Positions 10,330-23,173 of a stretch of DNA of 64,000 nucleotides are shown in pieces. The notes beneath the pieces are model-generated. The model had not been told where the DNA came from. It worked only from the letters and a program-made list of their open reading frames with translations, and did no database searches. The DNA lies in contig NC_087066.1 in the NCBI RefSeq assembly GCF_963678635.1, positions 4,714,485 through 4,778,484 of the forward strand, given 5' to 3'. Source of the stretch: Symsagittifera roscoffensis. Its lineage: Eukaryota > Xenacoelomorpha > Acoela > Convolutidae. The position numbers and the translations under genes were made by a program. Within the stretch, counting starts at the first letter, position 1; every line of letters starts with the position of its first letter.

Positions 10330-10960
10330 CACTATGTAACATTCGCCTACTTCGGTCACATATGAGGCTTAAGAAAAATAGGCCCTATAACCATTGGCTC
10401 AAGAGTCAGGGACACTATTTCTTGTGTTTTTCTACCTCAAGAACGGTCGGAGCCAATCCGGTTCGCTTGCGACATGAGACTAGAACCCGTTACAGCTTAA
10501 AGGCTACTACCAAAATCTCCCCCCACTCTAGAAAATAAGAACGTCCCCATACTTAGGTCTCGAGATACCCAAAATACACGAACGCCGTTAAAAACAGGGT
10601 CGGAACAATCCGTTAAGTTACTTTTTATTGGACAGTGGAACTTTGGTCGATTTCAGGTGGATCAATCTAAAACTCGCCTTATCTCAACATAACAATCATA
10701 AAACACACTCGAAAAAACTAAATTAGGAACTCACATGTTGACGCACTCGAGTATAAGGAGTAATTAAATTGATGAGCAACTCGAGAATTAAATAAGATAA
10801 CTTGATAAGTTCAATACAAATCAGTTTTAATAACAGAAATAAGTTTAGACTCTAGAATTGAAGTTTTAGTCTGAACCATTGGGACACTCCAGCTGTCCAC
10901 CTTTCCGTTGAAGGTTCACTCTGGTTCAGTTTGAATAATTGCTCTCTTCTCTCGTGATTA
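10330..10960 (+). repeat. Interspersed repeat R1, copy 1
   Basis: This segment shares long matches with 15880-16450 (same strand) and with 58674-58990 (opposite strand). Shared landmarks are the CACTCTAGAAA and CGGTCGGAGCCAAT words, ACAGGGTCG, and a GTGGATCAA tail. It also has TCCACCTTTCCGTTGAAGG near its right end. No ORF. It is a dispersed element or a long terminal repeat of unknown class. Its closeness to Penelope-like coding pieces suggests, but does not show, that it belongs to them. Confidence 0.85.
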
Positions 10961-11121
10961 TCTCGCCTCCTATTTCAGGATAAGACGGCTCTACTCGTGT
11001 CTTATTTTGTATCTGGAAATTGCGAATAGCAATTTCCTGCTGTTTTCTTAAGTATTTTCCCGCAATTGTAAATCCGGTCGTTCTGATTTTTCACTTTGTG
11101 TTTTCAGTTGTTGCGAGAAAA

Positions 11122-11260
11122 CTGAGCATGACAGGCTCCATTCGAAATTTTGAAAAATAAAACTTCACTCCAAAATCACGTATTTTCATGACTGAGCATG
11201 ACAGGCTCCATTCGAAATTTTGAAAAAAAAACTTCACTCCAAAATCACGTATTTTCGTGT
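11122..11260 (+). repeat. Tandem duplication of a unit of about 70 bp
   Basis: Two almost identical adjacent copies, each starting ACTGAGCATGACAGGCTCC and ending CACGTATTTTC. They differ by one base in an A-run and one other base, so the duplication is recent. Confidence 0.93.
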
Positions 11261-11359
11261 CCCTCAAGGTCAGACTTCCAGATATGACCGACTGGAACAT
11301 CTCAAGGGCTTGCGACGCAACCCGCGACGAGCAATTTTCCGGATATTGGTTATCTAACT

Positions 11360-12055
11360 ACTGTTCAAGGTTGTTTTTCATCGCTTTATCAAATTCTTCC
11401 CATGCTTATGTACTGCTGAAAACCCGGTGAACAGTTTCTTGAATCACACTTCTCTTGCACTGAAGGGGGCGCAACTTCTAAAATTTAGTATGGTTTCTGT
11501 ATCTGTTGGTTTCTGATACCACCCACTGTTAATTTTCCTGTTTTTGACAATACTGATTTGTAATTTCAAAAAAGCCAATTTCCAATTTGTGTTTGATGTC
11601 TCTTTTGAGAACTATAAATTTGGATGTTGTAAGTTTGCGGCCCGTAGCACCTTTTCAGGATCAACCTTCACTGTTTTCATTATATCGTCAATGTAACGGA
11701 AAAATAATTTAGGTTGCACTGACTTGCATTTCTCCCTTATCGCGATGAATTTTCTACACTACCAGACGGTTTCACTTATACTTCGATACTCATTATCTGA
11801 TATATCACCGCATTTTATGTGATACCAGTTCAAACAGCATTCACATTCCACACCTTTTGACCTGCACGTGACCTTCTTTTTGCACTCGGAACATCTTCCG
11901 TTAAGCAAGTTTCAGCATTATTACATAAGATTTTCCATATTTTTAATTCCTTGAATTTCAGAGATTTTAATCTAACTGAGCGTCTCTTTATATTAATTTT
12001 TCGTTTCACTATTTTTTGATCGACATTTTCAAGTCTCTGGAATAAAATTTTAGTG
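11360..12055 (-). pseudogene. Penelope-like element fragment B: PHD finger joined to RT motif C
   Basis: On the minus strand one frame reads a PHD finger at 11893-11747: CSEC, then CECC, HIKC and C-R-K-F. The spacing C-x2-C, C-x2-C, x4, H-x2-C fits, but the last Cys has become Phe and the residue before the final Cys is a TAG stop. About 15 codons on, in the same frame, comes FRYIDDIM (11702-11679), the catalytic motif C of Penelope-like reverse transcriptases. Further downstream, in shifted frames, are family-typical RT words (WYQKPTDT, FRSCAP) near 11540-11450. Motifs A and B are not found upstream; 12055-11900 encodes a Lys/Arg-rich stretch instead. It is a decayed copy with several frame breaks. 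Confidence 0.82.
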
Positions 12056-14340
12056 TTAGCTCCTACTCCTGAACTCATCCCGCGGTTTAATCCCTGGCCT
12101 CAGTTTCCTAATGTGCAGAGCCTCCAATGTTAGGAGTTTCATTGCGTTGTTAGACTGATCTATTATCTCCGAATTCAACTGTTCTGTGGTCGCTTCCTCT
12201 TTATGCTGACGTATGTGAATGCCTACAGGCGAGTCCCCTTTCTTGTGTTCCTCAATCCTTGTGGCCAAAGGTCGAACAGTTTGTCCAACATGAGTGGAAT
12301 TACATCCACAAGACATTAGATTTCGGATCACGGGAGAATGACGAGTTAAGGGAGGAAAAATCGATTTTCAATTTCCGGTCGTAAACACAATTTGTGCGTT
12401 GGTGATGCTGCGCACCGTACTTGCAAACAATTGACTTTGATTTCCTCGAAATTGAAGCATGATCAATGGAGTTTCTCGTCTCAGTTGTCATTTGTTGACC
12501 GATTTTCTGTCTTAGTTGGATTTAATTTTGCTTGAAAAATTTAGATGAGTGTTTCCGGCTCAACTTTGGAAGACTACTCCTGTGGGTACTGATTTTCTTT
12601 CCGTTGCTGTCTAATGATCATCATTGCTTCATGGTTAAGTTTTTCTAAGAATCCTGTGCCACGTACATTTTGTACTGCTTTCTCTTGTATTGCAGTGGTG
12701 CGCAACTTCTGAGGCTTATAAGCGGATCAGTATCCGTTGGTTTTCGCTACGACCGACAATTAACTTGCTTGCTGCCATCTACCTTTAGATTAATGTCTAA
12801 AAAAAGCCAAGCCGTTATTCTCTTTAGGTATTTTAAGTGTCAATTGTAAGTTAGGGTTCAGTTTGTTGGCCGCTTGCAACACTACGCTCGGGTCGCATTT
12901 AGCAGTCGGGTTGCTTTTACATATCGTAGGAAAAACGTTCACCTGCTCACTTTCACACCTCTCATTGCACAATTGGCAGAACCAAGTTTTATGATCTGCG
13001 TTTGTAATCTTTATTCAAAATGCTTATGATACCATTTCAAGCAATCCTCGCATTCCACTGGCTTGTTTCTGAAAGTCACCTTAATCTTTCATTTTGGGCA
13101 TTTTCCAATCATGTTCTTGAGGATATCAATTTTTTTAGGGATAAAGATAGCCAGAACCTTCTCATAGTCTTTCAAACAAAATTATGCCATAGTGACTGCC
13201 AAGGATGCACTCATGAGCAATCCATCCTTCTCTACATGCCAAGTGCCGTTGCACTTAAAATGGATATAACTAACAGCCATGTACAAAAGCCATTTCATTG
13301 TACTTCTTGACAAGTCAGGTGCTCATTCTGGCTATATAATATCTGAAGCGTGATGTCAATGGCATCTTCGAGTGGAACATTTGCGTACAGGTTTTTCACA
13401 TCCAATGAAATGATACTATATTCAGAATCTAATTTAGTCTCTTTTATCGTATCACCAGCTGCTTCCTTGTTGGTCTCAGTTTTTGCACTCTTGATTTCAT
13501 TCTAACTTTTGCTTAACTTTTTTTCAGTTACTCATAAGAACTACCGGTGGACAAGTCGTAGTGGTGTATCCGTTTTGTACATTAACCAGTCCAGAAAGTC
13601 GTGCAGCTTGACCACCAGTTGACCTCAACCTTAATATAAGCCATCTGTATTCTCAAACGTTTTGTTCATGGCCAGTAGTTCTTTCTTCAAGTTTTTTTTC
13701 CAGTTTTTTTAACAATTGAATCGTTCATATTATCATGTCTCTCAAATTGTTCTGCTTCTAGCAATTGGGTCAATTATGCTTCATTTGTGTGTTTTTTCAT
13801 GAGTCAAAACCCAATATCCTTAAAAAAAGGTACCGCCCCGAGTTCCTTGTTTTTGAGATATTTCCAAGCTTTTTTGAATGCCATATCACGTGGAGTCTGG
13901 CGTATTTTTTTGGTGTACAACTTAGCAGCCGCTTCAATTTCAAAATACCTTTTGCCAAGCACGTCATGCTTCTTCAGTTCCGACGAAAATTATTTGTGTG
14001 CTAAAAAGTGGATTGAATAAAAATTGAATTTGTCTCTGGATGTTTTGGACTGGATGTTTAGGCTCCATAGACAGTAAATCCTCCACCCATCCCGGAAATT
14101 TCATCCCATCTAGTACCTTTACAGCTTTTCTGTGTATAGTTCCTGGGAGTCTGTCTTGCCTATCAATTTCTTTATCAATTTTCTTAGAATGACTGAAGCG
14201 CTTGACTAAATCGTTGTCCCTTGCTTGACGCAGAACATAGTTAATGGCCGATGGCCAAAATCTCCCATCAATTGTTCTTCTACCATGTCCTTTAAATTGC
14301 CGAAGTCTTCCGCTGCCCTACCGCTATCCTTTTTTGCCCT
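12056..14340 (-). pseudogene. Penelope-like element fragment A: RT with PHD insertion and GIY-YIG nuclease
   Basis: Minus-strand pieces in several frames give the domain order of a Penelope-like retroelement. An N-terminal patch (LLSMEPKHPV, about 14090-14030) comes first. RT motif A follows (SLDVKNLYANVP, about 13412-13357), then motif B (KDGLLMSASLAV, about 13238-13192), a PHD finger (13100-12968, CPK, VECEDC, WYHK, WFCQLC), a degenerate motif C followed by VVLQAANKLNPNLQ (about 12930-12840), and a GIY-YIG endonuclease (12331-12056; THVGQTVRPLATRIEEH and LLTLEALHIRKL). The GIY-YIG nuclease nicks target DNA and the RT copies the RNA into it. Stops and frame changes are frequent, so it is dead. 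The PHD finger lies between motifs B and C, as in fragment B. Confidence 0.85.
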
Positions 14341-14440
14341 GGCCTAAGTAGCTTAAGATCTCTGACCTAAGTAGTTTAAGTTGAAAGCTGTGAACCGCTT
14401 GGTCCGAAAACACCCCATACTTAGGTCCCCTAAACCACAC
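14341..14440 (+). repeat. Small R1-like piece
   Basis: CCCCATACTTAGGTCYC and nearby bases match part of R1 at about 10546-10565. Two CTAAGTAGYTTAAG words lie just before it. It is a fragment of R1 or a relative. Confidence 0.55.
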
Positions 14441-14559
14441 AAAATTAGGTGTTATTTCAAAATCTAAGCATTTTCTCACAAACTTAAGTCGATACTGGCT
14501 TTCGTTAAAAATATTCAAGTACTTTGTATAATTCAATACAAATTTCCAGCACGGTCGCT

Positions 14560-14940
14560 GGAAAATGCACTATGTTCATAGCACTGCTGGCGACGAGAAA
14601 CAAAACTCACCAGGCGCTAAGAATGCAAATCCCAAACTGCAACCAACCAAACTGTGGTTCCGGCTTGTCTCCCTTCTGCTGTCTATCCGCAGCTATCCGC
14701 TTTGCCTATGCCCTGCGCCGGTTCTGCAAAACCCTTTTCTTGCTGCTTCTTCTTTTGGAAATCAGCTTGCTTAATAAATCCTTGTGCTCCCACACCGTGC
14801 GCAAAGACTCTATTTCGAGCTCGTGTTGTTGGTGGAGCTCGCTGTACCCTTCAACGATATCGGTTTGACACTTCTGCTTCATTTTGGAGACCAGAAACTT
14901 TTCCGTCGAGATGATCAGAATCCCCGTCTTTATCAATTCC
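14560..14940 (-). other. GC-richer coding-like patch, possibly an exon or processed pseudogene
   Basis: A minus-strand frame reads SKMKQKCQTDIVEGYSEL, then HELEIESLRTVWEHKDLLSK. This is charged and heptad-like and would make a coiled coil. It breaks into other frames toward 14560 (a QKKKQQEKG stretch). Codon-like composition and GC content differ from the AT-rich flanks. I see no splice pair that makes a clean exon, so a retrocopy or exon remnant of an unidentified coiled-coil gene is the best guess. Confidence 0.35.
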
Positions 14941-15229
14941 TTCCAAACGTTTGTGGCACACTTTCTTTGACAGTATAAAAAGGCTCAAAAATGGTCTCTT
15001 CTGTCTTCTAGATTCTTGATGAGACCTTCAATTGTGCTGCGTGAAAAAATGATAACGGCGTGCCACAATACTAAAGGCGCTTCTATTGAGCAAGTCTAAC
15101 AAATATTATAGATCATTCTCCACGTAAAAACATCAGAAAATGAAAAAGATAGAGTAAAAAAATAGCAATATTCTTTTCAAAAATCTTTTCACTTCTTTTA
15201 ATCAAGATTTCAAATTGCCAAATGTTTTA

Positions 15230-15372
15230 AGAGTTGCGCCCTCGTGCGGGTGAAGTTTTTCAAAATCCAAGCTTGTAGCTTTTCTGGTGTCTAAAATTAC
15301 ACATAACTTGTTACGAAGAAAATTTATTAAAGAGTGAAATCGAACGTTTTCGAACTATGTCCATCGTCAGAA
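15230..15372 (-). other. Possible Penelope-like element end with hammerhead-like core
   Basis: The minus strand reads CTGACGA, a G-GAC/GTTC stem with loop ATA, then GAAAACGTT (15370-15343). The same layout occurs at the end of the Penelope-like element near 60.9 kb. Penelope-like elements are known to carry hammerhead ribozyme motifs in their terminal repeats. Here one extra base (T) separates CTGACGA from the stem, so activity is doubtful. Confidence 0.4.
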
Positions 15373-15879
15373 ATGATATAAAATGATTTGGGTTATCATA
15401 TTTTGGACCCAAATTTGCAACCCTGGAGAAACGTGACAGCATCCTAATTTTTTGTTGCTAAATTCCAACTTGGTGAAATAATCACTCAATTCAAACTGAA
15501 AAATCAATAAAACAATCTTCGCCGTTATATTGACGATATAGCTGAAAGGTGAAAAATTTCTGTCGTTAAACGTGCGAAAAATCGTAAACATGGCAAGATA
15601 TTGAAGTCTTCTTTTGAACATAAAAAAATAAAGTTTCTCCATGAGATTTTTCGGAAGAATCGAGATAGATATTCCTAAAAAGAAAGATTATGATTTCTAA
15701 ACATTGATTTTTGCTCGTCTATAACTGAGGATATCATTGATACTAAATAAGCAATCTTGTATTTTATATGAAAGAAGTTTGGATCTCATGAATTGAGTTT
15801 TATATATATTTTCAATTATAGCGTTTAGTTGTTCGCTCAAATCAAATTTGAGGTCAAGAATGATAGGCTCCATTGCTAG

Positions 15880-16450
15880 TGGCTGAAGGGCAAGAGACAC
15901 TATCTCTTTTTTTTTCTATATCAATCGGTCGGAGCCAATTAACGGGTCAATTAGACGTGGAACTCAAGAACGCGTTAGTGCTCAAAGGCCAATACCAAAA
16001 TAACCCCCACTCTAGAAATCAAAAATAATGTCTGAATGGCCAGGTTACTGATTACCCAATTTTTTCGAATGCCGCGAAGAACAGGGTCGCGATCCAGTTG
16101 TTTTTTTTTAAAACAGTGTATTTTAGATTCCTTTCAGATGGATCAACGTAGAAACTCACCTTATCTCAAAATAATCACGTAAAACAATTTCAGTAACTCA
16201 TGACATGACAAACAGGCTCTGGAATTAATTCTAGAGTGTAATTCAATCAAGATCGAGATAACTAGCTAAAGAGGTAACTAAGTATCTAAAAAAGTTTCCT
16301 AATACTTTAACGAGTTCAAAACAGAAGTTTACTGGGAAGGATCCGCAGTGAAGTTGCACTCTGGATCTAGGTCCAGTCTGGCCCTTAACTCTTTTGCGAA
16401 GTTGCACTCTGGCCCTTTACTTTTTATAATCGCCTGCCGTTAGCTAATCT
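15880..16450 (+). repeat. Interspersed repeat R1, copy 2
   Basis: A diverged copy of 10330-10960 in the same orientation, with shared GGTCGGAGCCAAT, CACTCTAGAAA and ACAGGGTCG words and a similar right half (CACTCTGG words near 16360 and 16405). No ORF. Confidence 0.8.
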
Positions 16451-17989
16451 CGAGGTTCTATGTCTGTAAGCAGACAACACTACTCTAGTAAAAGTATTTA
16501 GATCAGCAATTAGTCTGGATTGAATTAAGGCCACAAGTTTCCTGCAACTTTCAGCTGTTTTGTTTTTGACTTCTGATGTTCAGTCGTTGCAAGAAATTCA
16601 GCCAGTTTTGGATCAACTCGAATTTTGAAAATTTTAAACTAAAATTCGTTTTTTTTTCATTATGACCGACTAGCAAATTTTCTGTGCATATGATTAACAT
16701 CGTTTTTGTTTTTAAATAATCTATAAATTAGTAGGAAACGACCTTTTTTATATTTCCGACAGGAACGTTTTGGTTTGCGGTCTGAAATTCAGCATTGGTA
16801 ACAAATTTTGCAAATTTGGTAAAATTACAGCAAGTTTAAGCTGTCTAGCATAGTCGTTTTATCGATCATATGTTTGGGTAGACTCCAAGTAAAAATTATA
16901 TTATGAAACTACACTTTTAGTAGCAATTCACTGCTCTTGATTTCTGGGAGCATGTTTCGCGTGGTCTCAACTTCCATAAAGGAGTGTTTCTACTAGTACT
17001 AGTAGTAATAGTAGCTATAGTATCATTCGAGGTTTCTGAGGTTTGGTCCTCGGAGGTCGCAAGACCCATTTTTGTCATAAAAAAAATAATTTAGTTTTAT
17101 CATATAATAAAATTATTTAATCGAATTTTTTCCACTCAGAGAAGTCAGAGCTTTTGCATTTATTTGTCGATGTGATTGTATTTTTAAAAAATTTCACAAA
17201 ACAATTCCAGTTTCACAAAACAAAATTCCAATCAATTTTGCTGATGTTTTTTTGTATATCTTTTGTCCATGTTTGTCGAGACTTGGATAATGATTTTGTA
17301 GAGAAGTTTGGTTCGATAAAAACAAATTTCGTCAGATTTTAGAGTTTTGTTTTATCTAACCTGGTATTCTCCTCGACTAATTTTCTCGCTTTGTCATCGA
17401 GATAATTTTCAAAATTAACAAGAAAGTCGTATTTTGATTTTAATTAATTGAAAGAGCAAGTCCAGCATCTTACATTGGAGACTCGAGGAGAATAAATTAA
17501 GTTTAATTAATCGTTCTTTGTAATCTTTTATAGAGGAGAGAGCCCATTTTTCAGACCTTTTTTAAATATCACAGGTTTAGTTTTGTAAGGTTTCCAAGCG
17601 TGAGAGCAATTTTTGATGAGGGGAACAAGATAACTAGTTTAGGAATGTAGTTTTTTTATCCACGAGCAAACGAGTGAAACTTTTCGTTTCCGCTGAATTT
17701 GTGCTTGTTTTGCTTTTTTGACACGTTTGTTGCAATTATAATTCCAGTTGGAGATTGGAGTTATCATATGTTCTAGATCTTCCTACAATTGGACTTTTTT
17801 GAGGGTTCTTGTTAGACTATTTCTAAAAGTTAGGAGTATACATGTGCTTACCTTGGTTGCCATCAAGTTTTGGCAGCACTAGTTATGAAAGTGATCTGCA
17901 CTATGGCTTAGGTCTTCGCTGTTGAGTAGTACAAGTTCAAGCCGTCTACAAAGCCATAGTTCGTCTACAAAACCATAATTGTCCAGGCT
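16451..17989. other. Non-coding, no gene seen
   Basis: AT-rich sequence. Short ORFs here have no family signature. A small TAGTA-rich tract lies at about 16990-17025. Confidence 0.5.
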
Positions 17990-18245
17990 TGGGCTAGCGT
18001 CTGGTAGATCGTTGATAAATATTGAAAGCAATAACGGACCAAGTATTGACCATTGACGAACACCGTTGCTGACTTTTACCGAGACGGATGGCTCCTTTTT
18101 TCGTTTTCACGAAGTGTTTTCTATTTTCATGATATGACTTGACCAGACAAAGTATCTTTTCTCCAACTTTGAAATCAACTAGCTTTTCGATTAGAATGTC
18201 ATGGGAAACTTCGTCCAATGCTTTTTCAAAACCTTGGTAGGCTAC
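17990..18245 (-). pseudogene. LINE reverse transcriptase fragment
   Basis: A minus frame reads DEVSHDILIEKL, then SYHENRKHFVKTK. The next frame gives the motif B region VRQWSILGPLL and IFINDLPD. These match the order and wording of non-LTR (CR1/L2/jockey-like) reverse transcriptases: motif A vicinity, then the GxxQGSxLGPLLF motif and the NDLP end. A frame change lies between the two halves, and the Gly-Val-Pro-Gln-Gly motif is altered (VRQWS). It is a short dead remnant. Confidence 0.8.
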
Positions 18246-21200
18246 AGTAAATTCTTGAAATTTCCAGTCCTTGTGTTTTTATTTATGTTCAGACTTATAA
18301 AAACAAAGGTTGGATAACTGTTGATTGTTTTTTAAAAATCAACCTTAACTTTTGTAAAATTTGTGCAGACAATTTTCATAGAGATCATCAAAAAAATTTA
18401 GGACTTTTGAAAAACAACAATAAAGACTGGTTGGATGATAGCAAATATCATCAGTTTTATTGCTTCCGTTGAAAATTGGAGAGACCTGACTTATGTTCCA
18501 ATCTTGGGATGATTTGCCTCATTTAAGATTATTCTGAAATTATGTGTTATTGAATTGCAAAGCCATTTGCAGCAGTATTTGAAAATAAAATTTCCAATGG
18601 CATTCGGCCCCCTTGACTTATTTAACTGTTAAGTTTCGAGAACTGATTACCTTTTTGTTTTGGTTACTGTTTTTCTGTTGAATAGATTTTACCGCAAGGC
18701 GATAGGTTGAGATCTTTTGATATCAAAAACTCTTTAAAAAAACCTTTTAAAAATTGATTTGGATACCTAGGATGGCAGGGAAGATTGATGTTTTGTTACC
18801 TTCGGAATGCTTTTTGCTGAAGTTTTCGATCCAAATGTACCACTGATCGACTAGATGATTAACATCATGTAGCTGTAAGAGTTTAAGTGTGTATGAAAAA
18901 TTGCTTTTTTCACAGAATCCTAATCTGCTGTCTTATAAGCATTTTTCGTTTGTCTGGGAAAAGCTATTCAATTTTTGCTCGTACTCATTGTTACTGTTGT
19001 TGGTGGATGATATTAGCATGGCTTATTATCAGTGGAAAAATCTTTGCAAAGTTTTTTGTCGATTTTTTTTTGGTTATTGGATCTGGGTCATTAGTATGGA
19101 TCATATTAAGTTGTGTGCTTCCATCCTTGATCAAAATAAAGGTAAAAAAAACATCTTATGTGTCATTTTTGTAAAAACCGCGTGCGCTTATCTGCCTTCA
19201 GTTGGTTTTCGAAAAATTTGGATTGCTACTACAACTTGTTGAGAGCTTTCTTCGGTGGTTGCTTTTTAGATGATTTCGATAAACGTATTGAAGTTTCAAA
19301 CATCCCTTTTATAGGGACTATTTTCTAGGGGCTTGTAAAATTAACACTTTTGTGTCAGCTTCGACCTCCTAAAATTGTTAACCGCAGTTAAAACTTCATC
19401 ACGCTTAGTAGTAATTTGATCCAATTTGATGTGATTCTGCACTGATGATAGAACGCCGTGCAAGAATTTTGTTGCTGCAAATTTTTTTGAAATATGAGAG
19501 AAAGAAGGGTAGAGTCGGGAAGAGTTATTTTTAGCGGTAAGACAAACAATATTGTACAGTTAGTTGCGCTTTGATAAAATATGTGCTAGTTTCATTCTTC
19601 TTCTTAATTTTTGTATGCTGGTTACATTGAAGGATAAGATAATGAAAATTTGAAAAACTGTCGCTCATCCAGATAATCAACCCAAGTTTTGTTTCCTCCT
19701 AGTTTCAGTTTTTATTTTTTTACAAATATTTTTTCATACAAACTTTTGATCATCGATCAGATGTCCTATGTTTCCTGAACATTCTTTTTCTTTTTTGCTA
19801 TCGGAGGGGAAAAAGGCTCCAAAAAAATAATGGAGGCATTGAGAAAGAAAAATGAAATAAATAGATGAAAAAAAAAGATCAGCTTTTGATAGAGTTCACA
19901 AGTTTTAGCAGAATATCAATGCTATAACAAGTGTAAGTTTGCATTGTATTCACTACTGCTATTGTGTATACTCGAAGCATGTTTATCTCGTTGCGGTTGA
20001 GCAGTTAACTGATTTCTGGTAATTTCTTTCTAGAAACTGTTTGTTTCTAAAACAGAAAAGAAATAGATCACTTCTGCACGGAAAATTTAAGAAAACTAGG
20101 CTAGATAATCTCATAGAATTTCTATCTAGAAAAACAGCTTCCGTTCGGTACGGGTATGATATCAAAAAAAAATTGAAAAACAAAACTCAATTTAATTTAT
20201 ATGCCCCTTTACGCAGACTCTTCGCGTGTGCTGTTTCAGACGCATAGACCACGGAAGAAGGTCTGAAAGAGTATTTGCTAATTGTAGGCTCACAATTTTT
20301 GTGAAAGTTGATCTAGGATACAAATATGGACTAAAAACAGATTTTTCGTATGTTTATGTTTAAACGGGTGTTGATTGTGTATCTGGAGAAATTCTTGGGA
20401 TTACGAAGAAATGAACGTATGCGCTCTGAATGTCCGCTGCGACTGCTTGACAAATAACTGAAGAAAAAATACAACAAAACAGAACCCTTAAACAGATTGG
20501 GACAAGAGCACCATGTGATACCGCACACAAGCCCTAATACTACTTTTTTTACTATGTTGGTTGATTTTAAAATTTTGCCGTTTTCAAATGTCTAAAGCTA
20601 TTTCTATTGATCAATGATAATAATTTAACTTTGCCCTCCGACCAGAGTGGTTTATGTACCAAAATGCTCTAGGGCCAAAAGAAACCTACAGATAAAATTC
20701 GAATACCAACATTTATTAGTAAGTAACCAAAAACCAAAAAACTCTAACACGCAATTTATAAACCGAGAAAAAAAATAAACACAAAAAAACACAAGAAACT
20801 GTCAGATCAAAGGAAATTCAGTTGGACTGTCCTGTTTGCTGTTGTGTGATATAATCCATATATTCTAATTTCCGGGGATCTTAAGGAAACTTTGTACAAC
20901 TTTGAGTAAATAAAGGACGATCTAAAATAGTGGCGGAAACGAAAGAGACTGCTCTGGATCGACCTCGCACCTTAATTTCCGAATTAAGCACACTTTCCCT
21001 AAATTTCCGAAGTAGAAGCACCTTCTTTTTGGTATTTAGCTGAACATCAGGTAAAAATTATGAATCATAATAAAGTCTAATATTTTCATTCGGTTGTCAG
21101 CAAAGTTATCAAAATTTAGACCGAATTTTAGTTCGACATACTGATATTTCGCCACGGTCAGAAAAGACAAATTATGAGATTTCTCAAAATTTTCCACCGG

Positions 21201-22226
21201 TAAACAGCGCTATTTTAGTGAAATATCTTAGTGAAAAATAATTACTCTGAAAACCATATTAAATAAGTCGCGATATCGTTTGAGAAATTTCTGAGTCGCA
21301 ATCTGATTTTGGACGACTTTGGAATTTTGAAATAACACTCTGAAAGAAATTTTTTCGAAAATTTCGAAAAGAAACAACAAAAAAATTGGCCTATTAAAGC
21401 TGCGAAATGGTATGTCATTTTTATAACTCATTTCAAGTCTTAGAAAAACTGGACTTAACGAGTCTAATTTACCAAAGAGATGGTTCCGGAAAGGTCCAGA
21501 TAGGATAGTTTGCATTAAAATTTTATGAGGTGAACCAGGTTTTATCGAAAATTTTACACCAAATAGGTGCAATGTAGGCATACCCTGCTGTAATCAATAT
21601 TTTTCAAACATCTTGGAAAAAAATTGCAAAAAAATTAAGAAAACTTGTTTTAAGGAATACGACTTTGAAAAGACCGAAAGAAGTTTTATGAAGTGACCCA
21701 AAAACTACCAAACAATCCAGTTGGGTTTGGTACCATTCGATCTAAATTTCTCATAAGATTTTTCATAATTTGAATGTTTTTTTTTGACAGAAAAAAACAA
21801 TAGTGAAAAATTTGCGAAGTTTTTAGAGGAAACGACCGATTTGAGAATAGATCCTTCCATCGAACATTTTTTTCGCAAGCGCTTAGACATCCTCAAAAAA
21901 TTCAAAGTAGACAACTAGGGCATTTTAGGTCGTTTTGAAACAGAAAAGAACACTACTCGTTCGAGACGAAGGCAAAAATACAACTTTCTACTCAACTTTT
22001 TTCTATTTTTTTGAGATGCGAAAATTAATGCACATGAAAATGTTTGCAGGTTTTTAATTAAAATTTCCTACTGATGCTCAAATTTAATCTTTTTCTGAGG
22101 AACTCTCTTTCTATAACCCATTGCATAATACTCAATTGTGTTCCTTAAAAGCATTTTCGTAACTTATTTAGAAACTTCCCAACTTATTTCAAAAATTCTT
22201 GCAGGGGGATTGGAGGCTGACAGAGT
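18246..22226. other. Long AT-rich stretch, no gene seen
   Basis: Nothing on either strand has a recognisable domain. ORFs of up to about 117 codons occur, but they are Phe/Lys/Asn-rich translations of T- and A-runs without conserved motifs. No RNA gene recognised. Confidence 0.5.
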
Positions 22227-22277
22227 TTGTATATATGTATGTATGTGTGTATGTGTGTATGTATGTATGTATGTATG

Positions 22278-22308
<31 letters not shown>

Positions 22309-22382
22309 TGTATGTATGTGTGTATGTATATTTGTATGTATGTATGTATGTATGTATGTATGCATGTAAGTATGTATGTATG

Positions 22383-22416
<34 letters not shown>

Positions 22417-23142
22417 TGTATGTATGTATGTATGTATGTATGTATGTATGTATGTATGTATGTATGTATGTATGTATGTATGTATGTATGTATGTATGTA
22501 TGTATGTATGTATGTATGTATGTATGTATGTATGTATGTATGTATGTATGTATGTATGTATGTATGTATGTATGTATGTATGTATGTATGTATGTATGTA
22601 TGTATGTATGTATGTATGTATGTATGTATGTATGTATGTATGTATGTATGTATGTATGTATGTATGTATGTATGTATGTATGTATGTATGTATGTATGTA
22701 TGTATGTATGTATGTATGTATGTATGTATGTATGTATGTATGTATGTATGTATGTATGTATGTATGTATGTATGTATGTATGTATGTATGTATGTATGTA
22801 TGTATGTATGTATGTATGTATGTATGTATGTATGTATGTATGTATGTATGTATGTATGTATGTATGTATGTATGTATGTATGTATGTATGTATGTATGTA
22901 TGTATGTATGTATGTATGTATGTATGTATGTATGTATGTATGTATGTATGTATGTATGTATGTATGTATGTATGTATGTATGTATGTATGTATGTATGTA
23001 TGTATGTATGTATGTATGTATGTATGTATGTATGTATGTATGTATGTATGTATGTATGTATGTATGTATGTATGTATGTATGTATGTATGTATGTATGTA
23101 TGTATGTATGTATGTATGTATGTATGTATGTATGTATGTATG

Positions 23143-23173
<31 letters not shown>

